From NCBI RefSeq assembly GCF_016808335.1, contig NC_053136.1, positions 4,570,531-4,634,530 of the forward strand: 64,000 nt of DNA, given 5' to 3'. The notes below the pieces were generated by a model. The model did not search any database and was not told where the DNA came from. It worked only from the letters and a program-made list of their open reading frames with translations. Positions 33,499-46,039 of this stretch are shown here, in pieces. This stretch comes from Panicum virgatum (lineage: Eukaryota > Streptophyta > Magnoliopsida > Poales > Poaceae). Both the position numbers and the translations under genes were made by a program. Every line of letters begins with the position of its first letter. The stretch's first letter is position 1.

Positions 33499-34468
33499 CA
33501 CTACTACAAAAAAAACATTAACCACGACCTTTAAAAATAACCTCGGAGGCGGGCACAGTTTTTAACCGCCTCAGTTAATGCCAACATTAACCGGAGCGAT
33601 CATTTTTTATTAACTGAAGTGGTTAAAAAACCGCCTCAGAAAATAGATTAACCGAGACGGTCACGCTTAAAATGACCGCCTCGGTTAATAGTTCCATTTT
33701 CGAAGGCGGACTCTTTTTAGATGTCCGCCTCAGTTAATAGACAAGTCCAGACGAGGCCATATAAGCCCAGTTGCTGAAAAGTAGTATACAAAAACAAAAC
33801 CCTAGGTCTTCGGTCTCCCTTCCCTCGTTCACCGCCTCTACCAGCCTCCACTCACTATCTCCCTCCCGCAGCGCGGCTTGACGGCGCCTCTCCGGCTCGA
33901 TGTCGGCTCGGCGACCATCCTCGCGGATGCCGGCGGGGGCCGGTGGACCCGCTCCCGTAGCGCCTCGGCCGCTTCCGAGTGTGCGCTCCTCCGGCTCGGC
34001 CTCGAGCGCGGTGGAGCCGGATCCCCCGCCGGCTACCTCCTCCAGCGCGGCCTCGGGCGGCGTGGAGGGGGCGACGGCGGGGCCGGATCCGCCGTCGGTG
34101 GCCTCCTCCGGCGTGGCCTCGGGCGGTCAGGCCTCGACATGGAGAGGGCGCGGCGTGGCGGGGCCGGATCCGCCGCCAGGGAAGGCCGCCGAGCACCGCT
34201 GCAGGCCAGATCCGGTCCCGCCGGCGGTGGATCTGGGCTTCCTGGTGGCCTCCCCGTGGATGGGCTTGGCGGGCCCGTGGATGGGCTCGGCAGGACTATC
34301 CACGGGTTTTCTATTATTTTTTTTGTTTTTCTATTTGATTAACCGAGGCGGGTAAGCAATCGCCTCGGAAAATGAGTTATTTACCCTGACCCTGTGTTCG
34401 AGGCGGTTGCCAAAAACGTCTTGGTTAAGTGTTTTTGCCCACCTCAGTTAATGAATTTTGTAGTAGTG
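33499..34468. mobile_element. Non-autonomous CACTA transposon with GC-rich cargo (970 bp)
   Basis: The ends are CACTACTACAAAA and its complement TTTTGTAGTAGTG, with a 3-bp target duplication ATT (33496-33498 and 34469-34471). Sub-terminal repeats of the type TTAACCGAGGCGGT occur many times in 33530-33740 and again in 34337-34460. The interior (33810-34310) is GC-rich with Pro/Ala/Ser/Gly-rich frames of no clear identity. No transposase is present, so it depends on a helper. Confidence 0.9.
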
Positions 34469-34471
34469 ATT

Positions 34472-35504
34472 GATGGAAAAAAATCCTTGAGTTATGGAAG
34501 TAATGTTCGGTGGAGTAGCTCCTTTGTTTTGCAGGTTTTCTGTACTATGTCTTTATTCTCCCTCTCTAATTGATGATATTTGTTTCTTCGATTTCAAAGC
34601 TTGTGATTTGAACGTGGAAATTTAAAACCTTTGAATTGTCTATTTGCTTGGGAGAACAAATTATCTACACCTCCTTGCACAAAGGTTTAATTTTGTTGAT
34701 GTGTGAAATGGCTGTGTCTAATTTTCTCGTATTATAATCTTGGATGAGACACTCGTTGAGCAACTTCACGTAGATGCCACATCTGTTTGGTAACTGCAAG
34801 CACGATGTGGCCATAATTTTCAAAGCCTTATGTGATCTTACTTATTACATCAGGAACATCCACTATTGCTTCTAGGTTTGATACTTTCGGCTCTTAGCAG
34901 AAGGATTGAAATACCTTGTTGTGCCAAGTGTTTGTAGATTACCGGAATTTACAGAGACGAACTGGGCTTGGAATGTAGTTTGCTTTGTCGAGTACCTGCG
35001 AATTATAGGAAGTTACAGACATGAATTGGGCTCGGAATGTACCTTGCGAATTACTGGGTCGGTGAATTTGGAATGCACCTGTTGCTTTATTTTAATTTAA
35101 AAATTACATACTTCGATTAACTAGTTTGTGGATTCTGTGTACTTCAATTTTGTAGTTGCCCATAACAAATGTTTCATATGATGAAATAAGTGATCATGCA
35201 GAAAATTTATTTCGCCTGTAGCAACGCACGGTTACTATACTAATATATTTAAAAATATGATTTTTTGCTACTAGAAGATTGTCTTGTGACCATGAGTCCT
35301 TGGCTTTGCTATGTTATACGGCCATGGGCATTTTAGTCTTTTCACTAGGCCGTCTCTTACTCCATGTGCCGGAAAATATTAATTTTATAGAAGTGGTGTG
35401 CTTGAGACAAAACTAAATTTTTGCAATGTCCATGGACAAATCAATGAGTAGAGTGTGCTAGGCATAAAACCACCATTTGGTGGCGAGACAAAAAAAACTA
35501 AAAA
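34472..35504. other. Intergenic, no gene supported
   Basis: AT-rich with short frames. A GTAGCAACGCACGG motif at about 35218 resembles the ends of an abundant grass repeat. Confidence 0.4.
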
Positions 35505-35925
35505 AGAAGATCAGAGAGGAGAGGCCGAGAGGGGTGTGGCTGGGTTGGACTCCGGCCCAACTTGGGGCTTGATTCTGCATATGTGAACAAGGGAGAAAGA
35601 AAAAGGAAAAACAAAAAGATACTAGGTTTTTGGGCTTTGATTTGATCTGTGTTTCAGCACGAAAGAGCTTTGTAGATTCTCAGGATTCTTGAGATTAGAA
35701 CTTTAAATGGTTTTGAATCCTACTTGAATTTAAAAGCATTTCAAACTCCCTTTTCAACCAAAACATATGCCGCCCAGCACGAATGCAACAATTGAAGTTG
35801 TATAATCTATACTATATTTATTCAATTGAGATAATATTGCTTTCCATACACATAAAATTCAAACACTTTCTACTTCATTCTAACATTTTTTTAGAAAAAA
35901 TCCAAAAATCACGCCAAAATTTAAG
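35505..35925. repeat. Dispersed AT-rich repeat, copy 2
   Basis: Second copy of the repeat at 25655-26035, in the same orientation and about 9.9 kb away. It shares the TGTGAACAAG, TTTAAATGG/TTTAAATAC and CCTTTTCAACCAAAACA blocks. Confidence 0.6.
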
Positions 35926-37596
35926 ATCTATTTTTTTACACGAGAGTTCTTGGTTTCAGAACACCCTAGTGGTGAAATCTGTGGTAGCTTGTTTTTTTCC
36001 ACATCAGCTGAGAATGCGCCGGCTGCGATCTCTCTCAGAGCACGGTTAATAATGATCTGGTGGTAGCTGGTTTGCTCCAGTGAACCGAGACACTTGTCTG
36101 CCTGCTACAGCACCCACTCCACTCCCCCACGCGCAGCACTAGATTTGGAGTCCACATATCTTCTAGTGTTAGAGATTCGTGCTACAATTATAATTACATC
36201 TGAGATAGCGCTGCACATGGACGCCAGGCATATACCTGCACATAGCAACATGCGCTTGGAGCAGGGGGGCAATGATGGGATATCCACGTGTCACGATCTA
36301 AAGAGAGAGGATGGGAAGTTTAACAGATTCCCAAACTTCAATCGATGTTTTCTTTTCAACCATAGATCAAATTAAACATCCGTTTGAACCATAGTATCCG
36401 TTGAAATTAATCCAATAAAATGAGATCTAATATGCTATTTTTATTTTTTAATCGAACAGTTCAATGTTTTAATATACTAGTTCAACAATTTAATATATAA
36501 TTATAACATTTGCAACGTACTATTTCAATATTTTTCTAAGAAATGTTGAATTAATTTTTCCAAAGTGTCAAATTATTTTATCTAAAATGTTGAATCAGCT
36601 TGACAATATTGTTGAATCCATTAAAAGAGTTAAGTAAAAGGACAAAGTACTAGACTAGTCTAACTTCCGTGCTCGATGATAATATCATTACTGTTTGTTG
36701 GCTACCGCTTTACCGTTGTAATGCCTTCTCTCCCCTCTCTCATCCTTCTGTTGTTCTCGATACATGGGCAAGAGGACTGAGTTGGGCTGGGTCGTGCGGA
36801 CAGGTGAGCCAATCTGGCCTATGCGACAAGTCGATTAACTATCTTCCGCACGACACATGGACCCCCGCGTGTTTCGGGCCCGGGCACCCCGTGCTGCCGC
36901 TGGAGCGCGTGGGCCGCGTGCGCGACCGACCGACAGGCCACGCCGCCAACCTGCGTGGTTTGATCCGAGGGAGGGCCCCTCAAGCGGCCTGAAGGGGCGA
37001 AACCAGCGGCAGATCCAAGAGCCCGCATCAGCGTGGTATCAGGCTGGGCCGGAGTTGCATGATTGCACGGTCCAAACCTATGTACGCAGTGAATTTTCCC
37101 CAAAAGAGAGTCTGTGCCCAACTCCCAATCTTCTCCGCTCAACTTCTTTTCCGGCTCTTCAATTTCGCTGTTTCTTTGTAGTAAAATATCTGACGGCCTC
37201 AAAGGAAGACACTCTATACTTGCATCAGTTGGACTTGGAGATCTCCTCCATAACTGTTTTTTTTTGTTGTTGTTTGTTACGAGCTGCTTCATTCAGTTGC
37301 AAGGCTTAACGGATTTTGGCATGTTCTTCTGTTTTTTATTGAGGGGGACAACGGCCAGCAAGCCATCGGCCTGAAACATTTTGTGTTCATACGTTAAAGT
37401 TTAGCATAAAAATTACATGGAGTGGCACCCTATCAAGGGAGCATTTTGGGCGCTTTCACTAATATTGACCTGCGAAAGATGAATCCGCAACCACCTGAGC
37501 TAAGCTGGTTCAGTTGTTTGAATTTTAGACCTATTCACCATATCGCAAATGGAACATTTTGCAAACAGTAAAATCCCATGCGACAACATATACTAA
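35926..37596. other. Intergenic, no gene supported
   Basis: A GC-rich patch (36840-37010) and a TGGTATCAGGCTGGGCC stretch (37034) were examined. Neither gives a gene or a retrotransposon boundary. Confidence 0.4.
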
Positions 37597-37957
37597 GCTC
37601 CCGTTTGAATCCATAGACTAAACTTTAGACTTAAAAGTTATAGTCCGTTAAGTGATTCAAATAGGTGGATTAAAATATAGACTAAAATTTAGTTTCATCC
37701 TAACTAAAAGTTTAGTCCACTAGTTCTCGAAACCCACCTAATTTGGACTAGACCAATCTGCGAAGTGCGAAAAGACCAAACTACCACTCGCTATGTGTAT
37801 TAGGCACAACAACATTATAATCCAAGAGTAAAAAGGATATTTCTATTTGTGTCCCACATAAAGCTTACTTCATGCACCCAAACACACACAGAGTAGAGTT
37901 TAATTATCAAAATGTTTAGTCACCTAAAGTATAGTCCTAGATGATCCAAACATAGTC
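37597..37957. mobile_element. Tourist/Harbinger-like MITE (361 bp)
   Basis: The imperfect terminal inverted repeats GCTCCCGTTTGAATCCA and GACTATGTTTGGATCAT are followed on both sides by ACTAAACTTTAG-like blocks. A TAA duplication (37594-37596, 37958-37960) flanks the element. Confidence 0.7.
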
Positions 37958-37976
37958 TAATTAGCAATTCTATTGA

Positions 37977-39204
37977 TGTAGGATTTGAATATTGTCGAAT
38001 GAAATTGTCGTAGGATTTCTCCAGCCGGGTGGTGGATTGCACCCGCCTAATCCTAAGTGTAGGATGAGCTTGGGGGCAGTCAAGGAGTGCTCGATCTAGA
38101 GGCGAATGAATGCGAGAAGCACACAAGGATTTAGAGTGGTTCGGACCGCCGGAGCGTAATACCCTACGTCCACTGCGAGTTGTATTGCCAGAGCTTAGAG
38201 TGTGCTCTCTGAGCCCGAGAGGGGGATGTGTCCGCCTCGTCTATCATGCGTGCCCTCCCTTTTATATGCCTAAGGGGAGCACGTACACAGAGCGGGGGCC
38301 CGACATGTGGACCTGTCGATGTATTATAAACTACTCTTTAGCCTTCAATGCCCCAGATCCGGAGATTTTGTCGTCGGCCTTCGTGCGTAGCTTCTGACTA
38401 GGGATGGTCTTGAGCTGTCCTGTCGGAGTAGAGTCTATCCTCTGGAGCCGCGCGTCGAGATCATGATGAAGCGCCGAACTACTAACTCAGTCTGCTGTAG
38501 CAGCGTGCATTGTTGCTCCAGTTAATAGCTGGTCATCATGACTCGTCGTCCACGCGCGCGGCACTGAGACACTGCCGCGTGCCTCGGTAACAGACGAGCC
38601 GCCTTGGAAACAGGCGGGTTTACCGTGTTGTCATGTCACGCATGTCCAACCCGTGAGTGGGTATCCGATGCCCTGCTCTGGCAGCGCACGCCCCAACCAC
38701 CAGCATTTAATGCGGCAAGAGGGCTGGTTTTGGGCAGAAGACTCGCGCCTGTGGGACACGTGGCGGCACCGGACCCGGGGGTCGACGGCCGCGCCCACAG
38801 GAGCACGTGGCGGTTCCGGACCCCTGTCCAAGCGGGGAGCAGAGGTCCGGAGGTCGGCCCTGTGGAACACGTGGCGGCGCCGGACCCTGGGGTCGGCGGC
38901 CGCGCCCACAGGATCTTGCGAGGGCTCCGGACTCCTACCCAAATAGGGTGCTGGGTCCGGGTCCCTTGGCTGGCTCGATAACTCAGGCCTCCTGAAGGTC
39001 CGGCTTCCACTTGTAGAGGCCCAGGTCCGGCCCGCGGAGGTTCGGGACCTGTCCGCGGGGGTCCGGACCCGTGGTCCGTGGTTGCCGCTCTTGAGCGACT
39101 TCGTCCTTGTCTTGTAGTAGAGAGTACTCCTGTCTGACTTCGTCCTTGTCTTGTAGGAGAAAGTACTCCTGTCTGAGTGTACCGACAGAAATTTTACTCC
39201 AACA
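37977..39204 (-). mobile_element. Solo LTR (1228 bp, minus strand)
   Basis: The minus strand starts TGTTGGAGTAAAATTT and ends CAAATCCTACA. A TATAAAAGGG box on the minus strand at about 38258-38268 is followed by the GTTCGGACCGCC/TACGTCC stretch common near the R region of grass LTRs. A second copy and a clean target duplication are absent, so it is an old solo LTR or a fragment. It holds repeats of GGTCCGGA type and a 39-bp tandem duplication at 39098-39175. Confidence 0.65.
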
Positions 39205-39366
39205 AGTATCTAATTTGATTAAACATGTATTGATAGCTCAAAAATAATAAAAACAGGTTAAATCGGTTAAGCATGTGTACGCTGTTTTTTTTCATTCCCC
39301 CCCTAAATAAATAGGGCTCGATCTTGCTTGCCACATTCACACCAGTTTCAATTGCTCGCTCGCTCG

Positions 39367-39458
39367 CACCCGTTTCCCCTGATCCCAAGGAACGAACCCA
39401 CCCCGCTCGCCGCACCCGTTTCCCCCGATCCCAAGGAACGAACCCACCCCGCTCGCCG
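39367..39458 (+). repeat. 46-bp tandem duplication in the 5' leader of the A5P isomerase gene
   Basis: Two units (39367-39412, 39413-39458) with CACCCGTTTCCCC and GATCCCAAGGAACGAACC blocks, one base different, directly upstream of the start codon. Confidence 0.9.
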
Positions 39459-39512
39459 CGGGCATTTTCTCGAACACCCAGCGCGCGCGCGGGCGCTCCC
39501 CCGCCGCCGCCC

Positions 39513-42174
39513 ATGGGCTCCCTCCCGGTTAACGCCTCGCCGGAATGCGCCCCGCAGGGGCGCGCCACGGTGTCGGCGTCGGACCTGGCGCCGCTCTTCT
39601 CCGCGCAGCGCCGGCACCTGGACCACTTCTTCGATCGCCTCGACATGTCGCAGGCGGCGGCGTTCGCGCAGGCGCTGCTCGACGCGCCCGGGGCCGTCTT
39701 CTTCACGGGCGTCGGCAAGTCCGGCATCGTGGCAAGGAAGATCGCGCAGACGCTGGCGTCGCTGGGCTTCGCGCGGGCAGGATTCCTGGCCCCCGTCGAC
39801 GCGCTCCACGGCGACATCGGCGCGCTCTTCCCGGGGGACGTCCTCGTGCTGCTCTCCAAGTCCGGCGCCTCCGACGAGCTGCTCGCGCTCGCGCCCTGCG
39901 CGCGCGCCAAGGGCGCCTACCTCATCTCGCTCACCTCGGCGGCGTCGGGGGCCGACTGCCCGCTCGCCGCCGCCTGCGACCTCAATGTGCACCTGCCGCT
40001 GCAGGGGGAGGTCTGCCCCTTCGGCCTCGCGCCCGTCACCTCCACCGCCATCCAGATGGTGTTCGGGGACACCGTCGTCGCCGCCATCATGGAGGCGCGC
40101 CGACTCTCCAGGGACCAGTACGCCTGCAACCACCCCGCCGGCAAGATTGGCAAGACCCTCATCTTCAAGGTAACTGCTTCTGGCACAAACTAAAACAGGT
40201 TACCCGCGCATTACTTTGTTCAGAAAGCACCTGCAACGATCTTGTGCTGCCACCCCCATGGGAAACATCAGATCTCAAATGCCTGTTACTACTAAGATTC
40301 CTTAATTGTTCCTTGTAAAAAATGGAGATTCATTTACTATTTCGTGTCGGTGGGATTGGTTCTGTCTATTTCCCTGTGAAATGCTATTTATGATTTGATA
40401 GTTCTGTCACTATCCACCGACATTTTGTTTCTGTCTATCGTTGCCTGTCACCATCTTTTTCATATGGGGCCGTCTTATGCACATGCCATTTTTTCCTGTC
40501 TTTTTCAATGTTGCTAGAAAAACAGCAACAAAGGGCCTCAGCATTTGCGTGCATTGTCGAATGTCTAATAGTGACAGTTTTTAACAAATTTCGCAGCCCT
40601 GAGTTATGAGTAACTATGAGTGTGGTGTGTGCTTTAAACTATATGTTCATATGCAAACATTCTGTAGGTTAAGGCGGGTCGGTGCGATTGGTTCTGTAGA
40701 TTGCCCTGTGAAATGCTCTTATGATTGGATAGGTTTGTCATTATGCAACCGACATTTTGTTTCTTTCTATCGTTGCCCGTCACCATTTTCGTATGGGGTG
40801 ATCTTATGCACACACCATTTAAATCCTGTCCTTTTCATTGTCGCAAGAAAATAACAAAAGAGGGTCTCGCCATGCATGCATTGTTGATTGTTTAATAGTG
40901 ACAGTTTTTTTAACAAATTTTGTAGCTCTGAGTTATGAATAAGGCGGGGTGTGTTCATGACATGACATATTTGAATGAAAGTCTTGTACTCTTGTTAATG
41001 TGTAAATTGGAATATAGTTACTGAATGCGAAAACAAGGGTATATTTTCTTTCTTCAAAACTACTACTATTTGATTTCTGTGGGCCTTATTATTGATCCAG
41101 CATTCTGTAATTTGCTATTTATTTGGGTGAGGCGTATCTTTTATACTATGTTCTTACCCAAACACCCTGCAGGTTAAAGATGTTATGAAGAAACAGAATG
41201 AACTTCCTCTGTGCAAGGAGGGAGATATGATAATGGACCAACTCACAGAGCTCACCAGTAAAGGTTGTGGGTGTCTGCTTGTGGTTGATGAAGAGCATCA
41301 TTTGATTGGCACCTTCACTGATGGTGATCTCCGGCGTACATTGAAGGCAAGCGGCCCAGCTATTTTCAATCTCACAGTTGGAGAGATGTGCAACAGGTTT
41401 GCCAATATTACCTTGCTATTGTTATTAGTTCTTTGTGAATTATTTCTTGTAAGTATGTGGTGGTAGTTATATCGCACTGAAATCGTTCTAGTGCATCTGG
41501 GATTAACCTGGCACCGCCCCTTTAGTTTGCTGTAAACTGAACTGCTTGTTTTCTTGTCAGCTTATCTTTTTTGGCCTATTGTTTAGTCCTATTTCTGATA
41601 TTTTGTTGTTTTGTTAAACCATTTAATTCACATGAATTACCTTTACAGGTGCAATACTATGGAAACATAATACTGGGGCATAACATTGATGGTTGGCATA
41701 ATTTAACATTGATGGTTGGCATAATTTAAGCGGCATGATAAAATGTTGCAAAAAAAGTATTGCGAACAATTATGAAATAGCTGAGATCCCTATAAATTCA
41801 ATACATTATGCTAGTAAATTAGACTCAGAACATTATGCTAAGAACACTATCAAAGAAGGAAAATAAATATGGTGGTTACAATATCCAATTACTTAGTGTA
41901 GATAATGCTGACCTCCTTGTATTTGTGATGTCCTGTGTTCTGTTGAATTAGTGGAATTTGTTCCTAGTCTTCTTCAGAGGCTAGAGACTAGTATAACTGT
42001 CCAGCTTTATCTTACAGGAATCCAAGGACAATCACTGCCGATGCAATGGCAGTCGAAGCCATGGAGAAGATGGAATCACGTCCTTCACCTGTGCAGTTCT
42101 TGCCTGTCGTCGACGACAACAACGTCATGTGTGGGATCATTACACTGCACGGATTGGTCTCTGCTGGATTGTAG
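39513..42174 (+). CDS. Arabinose-5-phosphate isomerase-like protein (SIS plus two CBS domains), 345 aa
   Basis: Three exons: 39513-40169, 41173-41396, 42018-42174; all introns GT-AG and phases close. KdsD-type enzymes interconvert ribulose-5-phosphate and arabinose-5-phosphate, the first step towards KDO of pectin RG-II. The SIS domain covers about residues 45-190 with GVGKSG (66-71), LSKSGASDE (114-122), [12 protein letters not shown] (163-174) and NHPAGKIGK (206-214). The His and Glu in the last two match residues known to matter in bacterial KdsD. A CBS pair follows (about 221-345) with [21 protein letters not shown] and [20 protein letters not shown]. Length and order equal bacterial KdsD and plant homologues. 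The ATG at 39513 is the first in frame; an upstream open stretch begins only with TTG. Cytosolic location is expected, as no transit peptide is seen. Confidence 0.95.
40346..40950 (+). repeat. 332-bp tandem duplication inside intron 1 of the A5P isomerase gene
   Basis: Copy 1 starts at 40346 and copy 2 at 40678. Shared blocks include GATTGGTTCTGT, CCCTGTGAAATGCT, CGACATTTTGTTTCT, TAATAGTGACAGTTTTT and CTGAGTTATGA. The copies have diverged by many substitutions, so the event is old. Each copy ends in an acceptor-like ACAAATTTYGYAG. Confidence 0.85.
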
Positions 42175-43018
42175 ACTTCTGTGGCATCATCACCTTCTGC
42201 TGGATTACAAATTTCTGTACCAGCTTACTGGGTTCTTAATGATTCCGTTTGTCTACGTCTATTTGGCTCTAGACTGCCAATTGCATGTATTCTTGCCGTT
42301 CAGTTTATACCTGAACGTGTTCTGTCGCTACAGTATTGTGTGTAGCCTAGACTGTCAGTGTACCCATATGTATAGTGCATGATAAGAGGAATATGCCCGT
42401 GTCCCCATTTGTATAGTGTTTGGTAAGAGGAATATGGCCCTAGACTATCGGTGTAACCTTTACGTGTAGTTGGCTGCTTGTGTATGTATCGTACCCTGTT
42501 CTGTAAATGATCGCGTACGCTGTGAAATTCCAATGCTGTCGTGCAAGCTGAAGCCCCACAAGCCTTATTGAACTTTTCATTCCTTGTGTAGGGTCAACTC
42601 TGTTGGTGTTTCTCTAAATTCTTTATGCGTGGCAGACTGGGCTCACGCATTTTGCCTTACCGCTCCGTGTCCAAATGCAAGTGGGATAATCTGTTCTGGT
42701 TTCTAAATCACAGATTGCATCGTGCTCGATTGACGTACACCTAGTAGAGACATCATTCACAGGAACCGGCAAGTGCTACCAGCTCACTCGACTAGAAACA
42801 TGCACTTAGTAGGCATGGTGAAGTTACACATGGACTGAACAAACACAATGGTCCATTGTGCTTCATCTGGTCGTCAATCTAAAGTTCCAGAAATCTAACA
42901 CAGTGTTCTGAATCGATCAGGAAGGAGATACAGTCATCACACACCAATGTTCCAAACTTTGCAGCAGCAATTCTCTAGTGATGCCCAAAATCCTCCATAT
43001 TAGCTGCTAAAAGGAGGT
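42175..43018. other. Intergenic between convergent genes (3' UTRs)
   Basis: Holds the 3' ends of the A5P isomerase (plus) and WHY2 (minus) transcripts. No further gene seen. Confidence 0.6.
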
Positions 43019-45909
43019 TCACCTTTCCCATTCAGAATCCGGGTGTGGACGCTCCACCCTGGGCTTGCTGCTAGCTGGGGGAGCTGGATGGTGCGTCAGC
43101 ACCTGATCCCAGCCCATGATGTGTGGCAACGCAAACTGCATGAATACAAAGTAAGGGCAGTAAAAAGTGTGAATAATCCTATGCAATTTATACAATAAAT
43201 GAAGAGGCAACACAATCAATAAATAACAGTGGCATGTGTGCTAGTTTCAAGAGCGTTCTGACTTGTGCACCAAAGTTAAGAGCTTAGAAAATGAATATGC
43301 CTGAACACATAAACTAATCATGGGCTTCATGCGTAAACTAATCATGGGCTTCATGCGTTCATGGCACTACTAATCATGGCCCTGAACACACTAACACTAC
43401 TGCTTTTAGTATATGCCTGAAAATGGATCCATGTAAACCGGCAAGTCCTTTCTTTAATTAAGAGCTTTGAAAGAAACGTGACACCAAAATCTATTGATTC
43501 TTAGGCATCTATTGGCATGGCCTAGCTTAATTGGACAGTGGCATAAAAAAACTTTTTAATGTTTCATATAACTTTGATAGATTGCAACTTACACTCAGTG
43601 CTGTGCGCATCACCGCAAACTCAGCTTTTGTGATAGGGACTGAAAGACGATCAGTAGTCTTCTGCATGTTGTTCAGAACGGCTGCAAAGAAAATTGTCAC
43701 ACGTTTCCAATTAGAACCGATAAGTATAGAAAGAAAGTTTTAACCATATACGCAAGGGTATAGACTATAGAGGAAATAAAAGGACATTGATGTCATAATG
43801 TAATGGTAAGTGGTAACTAGCCATAGCAGGAAATTCTGTCAAAATGCTAGTATAGCAGGAAGCATGTCCTTTTCATTTCAGGAAGCTCTGCTTCAACAGT
43901 GGCAAGCGAACCCCACAAATTGATAAATGGGTAATGCCTCAATTTCTTTCCCAAGCTTCTCAAACATAGTTCCTTGTGGTTAAAGCTTTTAGGTTATGCT
44001 CATATATATGGCGATATCAGGTAATCTAACATCACAGAAATGGGCAGTTGAAAAATGCAATATAAGAGTCACTTACTTATATTAACGAAGTATCCACTGT
44101 CACTGCCAAGGGGAGTAATCGACAGCGATTTTTTCACCTGTCCTTCATGACTTGATACACAAAAATGTTGGTGTTAGAATGCTAATATAAAACCACAGGT
44201 TATCTGTCTGATCACGCAATACTATTACAAACCTTGATTTCATGGATGGATCATGGAAAAACTCACAGGATTCAGCAGGCCCAAGACTTATCAAGCTTCC
44301 AACTTCAGTAGGTGACAGAGCAAAAAGCTACATAATAGATGTTCCATGATCATAAAATTAAGGCACATGTGATTGGCATATACTTCTTCAACAGGAAATA
44401 CTAACTTCACAAAAACTAACAAAGAAAAATAATCTTACCTGTTTCTTTGTATAGTCATACTTCCTTTGTCCAACAGCAGGAAAGAAGGTCAACATTACTG
44501 ATCCATTTCTGTTCATCCGAGATCCTCCAGACTAATAAAACAGAGAAATTATGTAGTGGATGAAGGGCAATGTATGCCCAAAAAAACAAACAAGTGAAAG
44601 GAAACATACTTCCATTTTGCTGAAACTTGGCAGTATAGGATGAATAGAAAGTGCAGCCTTTCCCTTGAACACAGTATAGCTTGCAAACTTTTTACCAGAC
44701 AGGTTCTCTGCGCAAAGGGATTAAGAAGTCATCTTATCATGCAAGCAATATCGATACTAGCACTCAGCGCGCAGAAGGCTGATTTATAACAAGTATAGTG
44801 ACAAAGGTTTCACCATCAAGATTTCCTGCTGAAGTTGAGACAGCTTGTATGAATGTCAACGAACCACTCCAAAGAGGTTCTTTTAGATCAAAACCTCTCC
44901 TACGAAAGGAAAATAAGTTTTAATAACTTACAATAGTAACTTAGCTTTACATCTACCAATATATTGAAGACAACAGTAGGCTCAAATGTTGAATTAAGTC
45001 AAGCATGAAAAAAGGTTGCACAAACATACAGCAGAAAAAGGAATGGCTTGAATATGGCATTAGGATTCAGTGATATTTTTTTACTCAAGAACTTCACATA
45101 ATGTTAACCACCAACCCACATATGTTGATACTTGATATATAAAAATGGGAACTACACGAACATATGAAAAGCAGAAGAATAATAGAAACGATCATCCACA
45201 TACAAACAGCTAATTTGCAGCAAGAGTTTTGTTCTCATAATCAGACAACAACATTAAGTTCAACCCTCAATATGTTCTTAGCAGTTTTAAGTTTGACCTT
45301 AATGATTTCTCTGACAAGGTCCCTTCATCCAATGGATTAGGCGCACTTCAGGCAAACTGATTTACACAGGAGACAAGATATCTCAGAACTCAGGACAATC
45401 ACATTCAGAAAACCAAATAATATCAATGTCTATGTTAAGTAACAGTACAATTATAAACCATATCCCCAGTTCCCCACTAGCTAGTACTTGAAAGGTGCAA
45501 ATAAGTAATGAGCCGCTATCCATCACTGCCCAATGTCATGAAGGAAAGTGCGGCTTAGGCTTAGCAGGGGGAGGGAGGAAATCCCTCTTTCCACAGCGAA
45601 AACTCCATCTATTAGAACAATACATCATTAGTGGGAGCGAGGACAACAGGAAACGCACATGTACATAAACCCTACCCCTAAAACCCCGGTCACTCTAGCT
45701 ACAACAGCAGCCAGAACGATCACTGGAGCCGAGAACACCAAGCATCACGCCCCCCCCCCCAAATAGCGCAGACGGATACACGAATGGCACGGCGGCGGCG
45801 GCGGCGAGGAGCTGCTCCAGGAAGCGGGGGGTGGGGGAGAGGAAGGGTTAGGGTTTCGGGTCGCGGCTCACCTGGAGGCGGAGGGGAGGAAGCGGAAGAT
45901 CCGCAGCAT
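43019..45909 (-). CDS. WHY2: WHIRLY2, single-stranded DNA-binding protein, mitochondrial, 229 aa
   Basis: Eight minus-strand exons: 45909-45872, 44899-44814, 44707-44610, 44531-44439, 44327-44233, 44150-44077, 43681-43593, 43135-43019. All borders are GT-AG and the phases close to 690 nt. The short basic start MLRIFRFLPSASRR fits a mitochondrial presequence. The WHIRLY domain holds the KGKAAL motif (residues 56-61) needed for assembly and ssDNA binding. It is followed by LTFFPAVGQRKYDYTKKQ and the helical end FALPHIMGWDQVL. The acidic/aromatic C-terminus ends PDSEWER. WHY2 binds single-stranded organelle DNA and keeps the mitochondrial genome from illegitimate recombination. WHY1-type proteins have a longer plastid transit peptide, absent here. 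The 5' leader is GC-rich; the upstream neighbour is 1.7 kb away on the same strand. Confidence 0.96.
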
Positions 45910-46039
45910 CGTGTCGTCGCCTTGGTGGTCGAGGCGGCGGAGGGGAGCGGAGCGGGCGCCGGCGAATTGGTGGGTGAGCGAGTTTCGCCTCACGGCGGCG
46001 GCAGACCAAGGCGCCGTCTGTCTCGGGGACCGTGTAGCA

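Noticed and set aside
37034..37050. TGGTATCAGGCTGGGCC as a primer-binding site
   Set aside because: It differs from the tRNA-Met site after nine bases and there is no LTR end or second LTR around it.
39324..39512. Upstream extension of the A5P isomerase frame
   Set aside because: It begins with TTG rather than ATG, is Pro/Arg-rich and contains the leader duplication; the ATG at 39513 fits the family length.
39328..40318. Other long frames overlapping A5P isomerase exon 1
   Set aside because: Shadows of the GC-rich exon in other frames; Arg/Ser- or Ala/Arg-rich with no domain.
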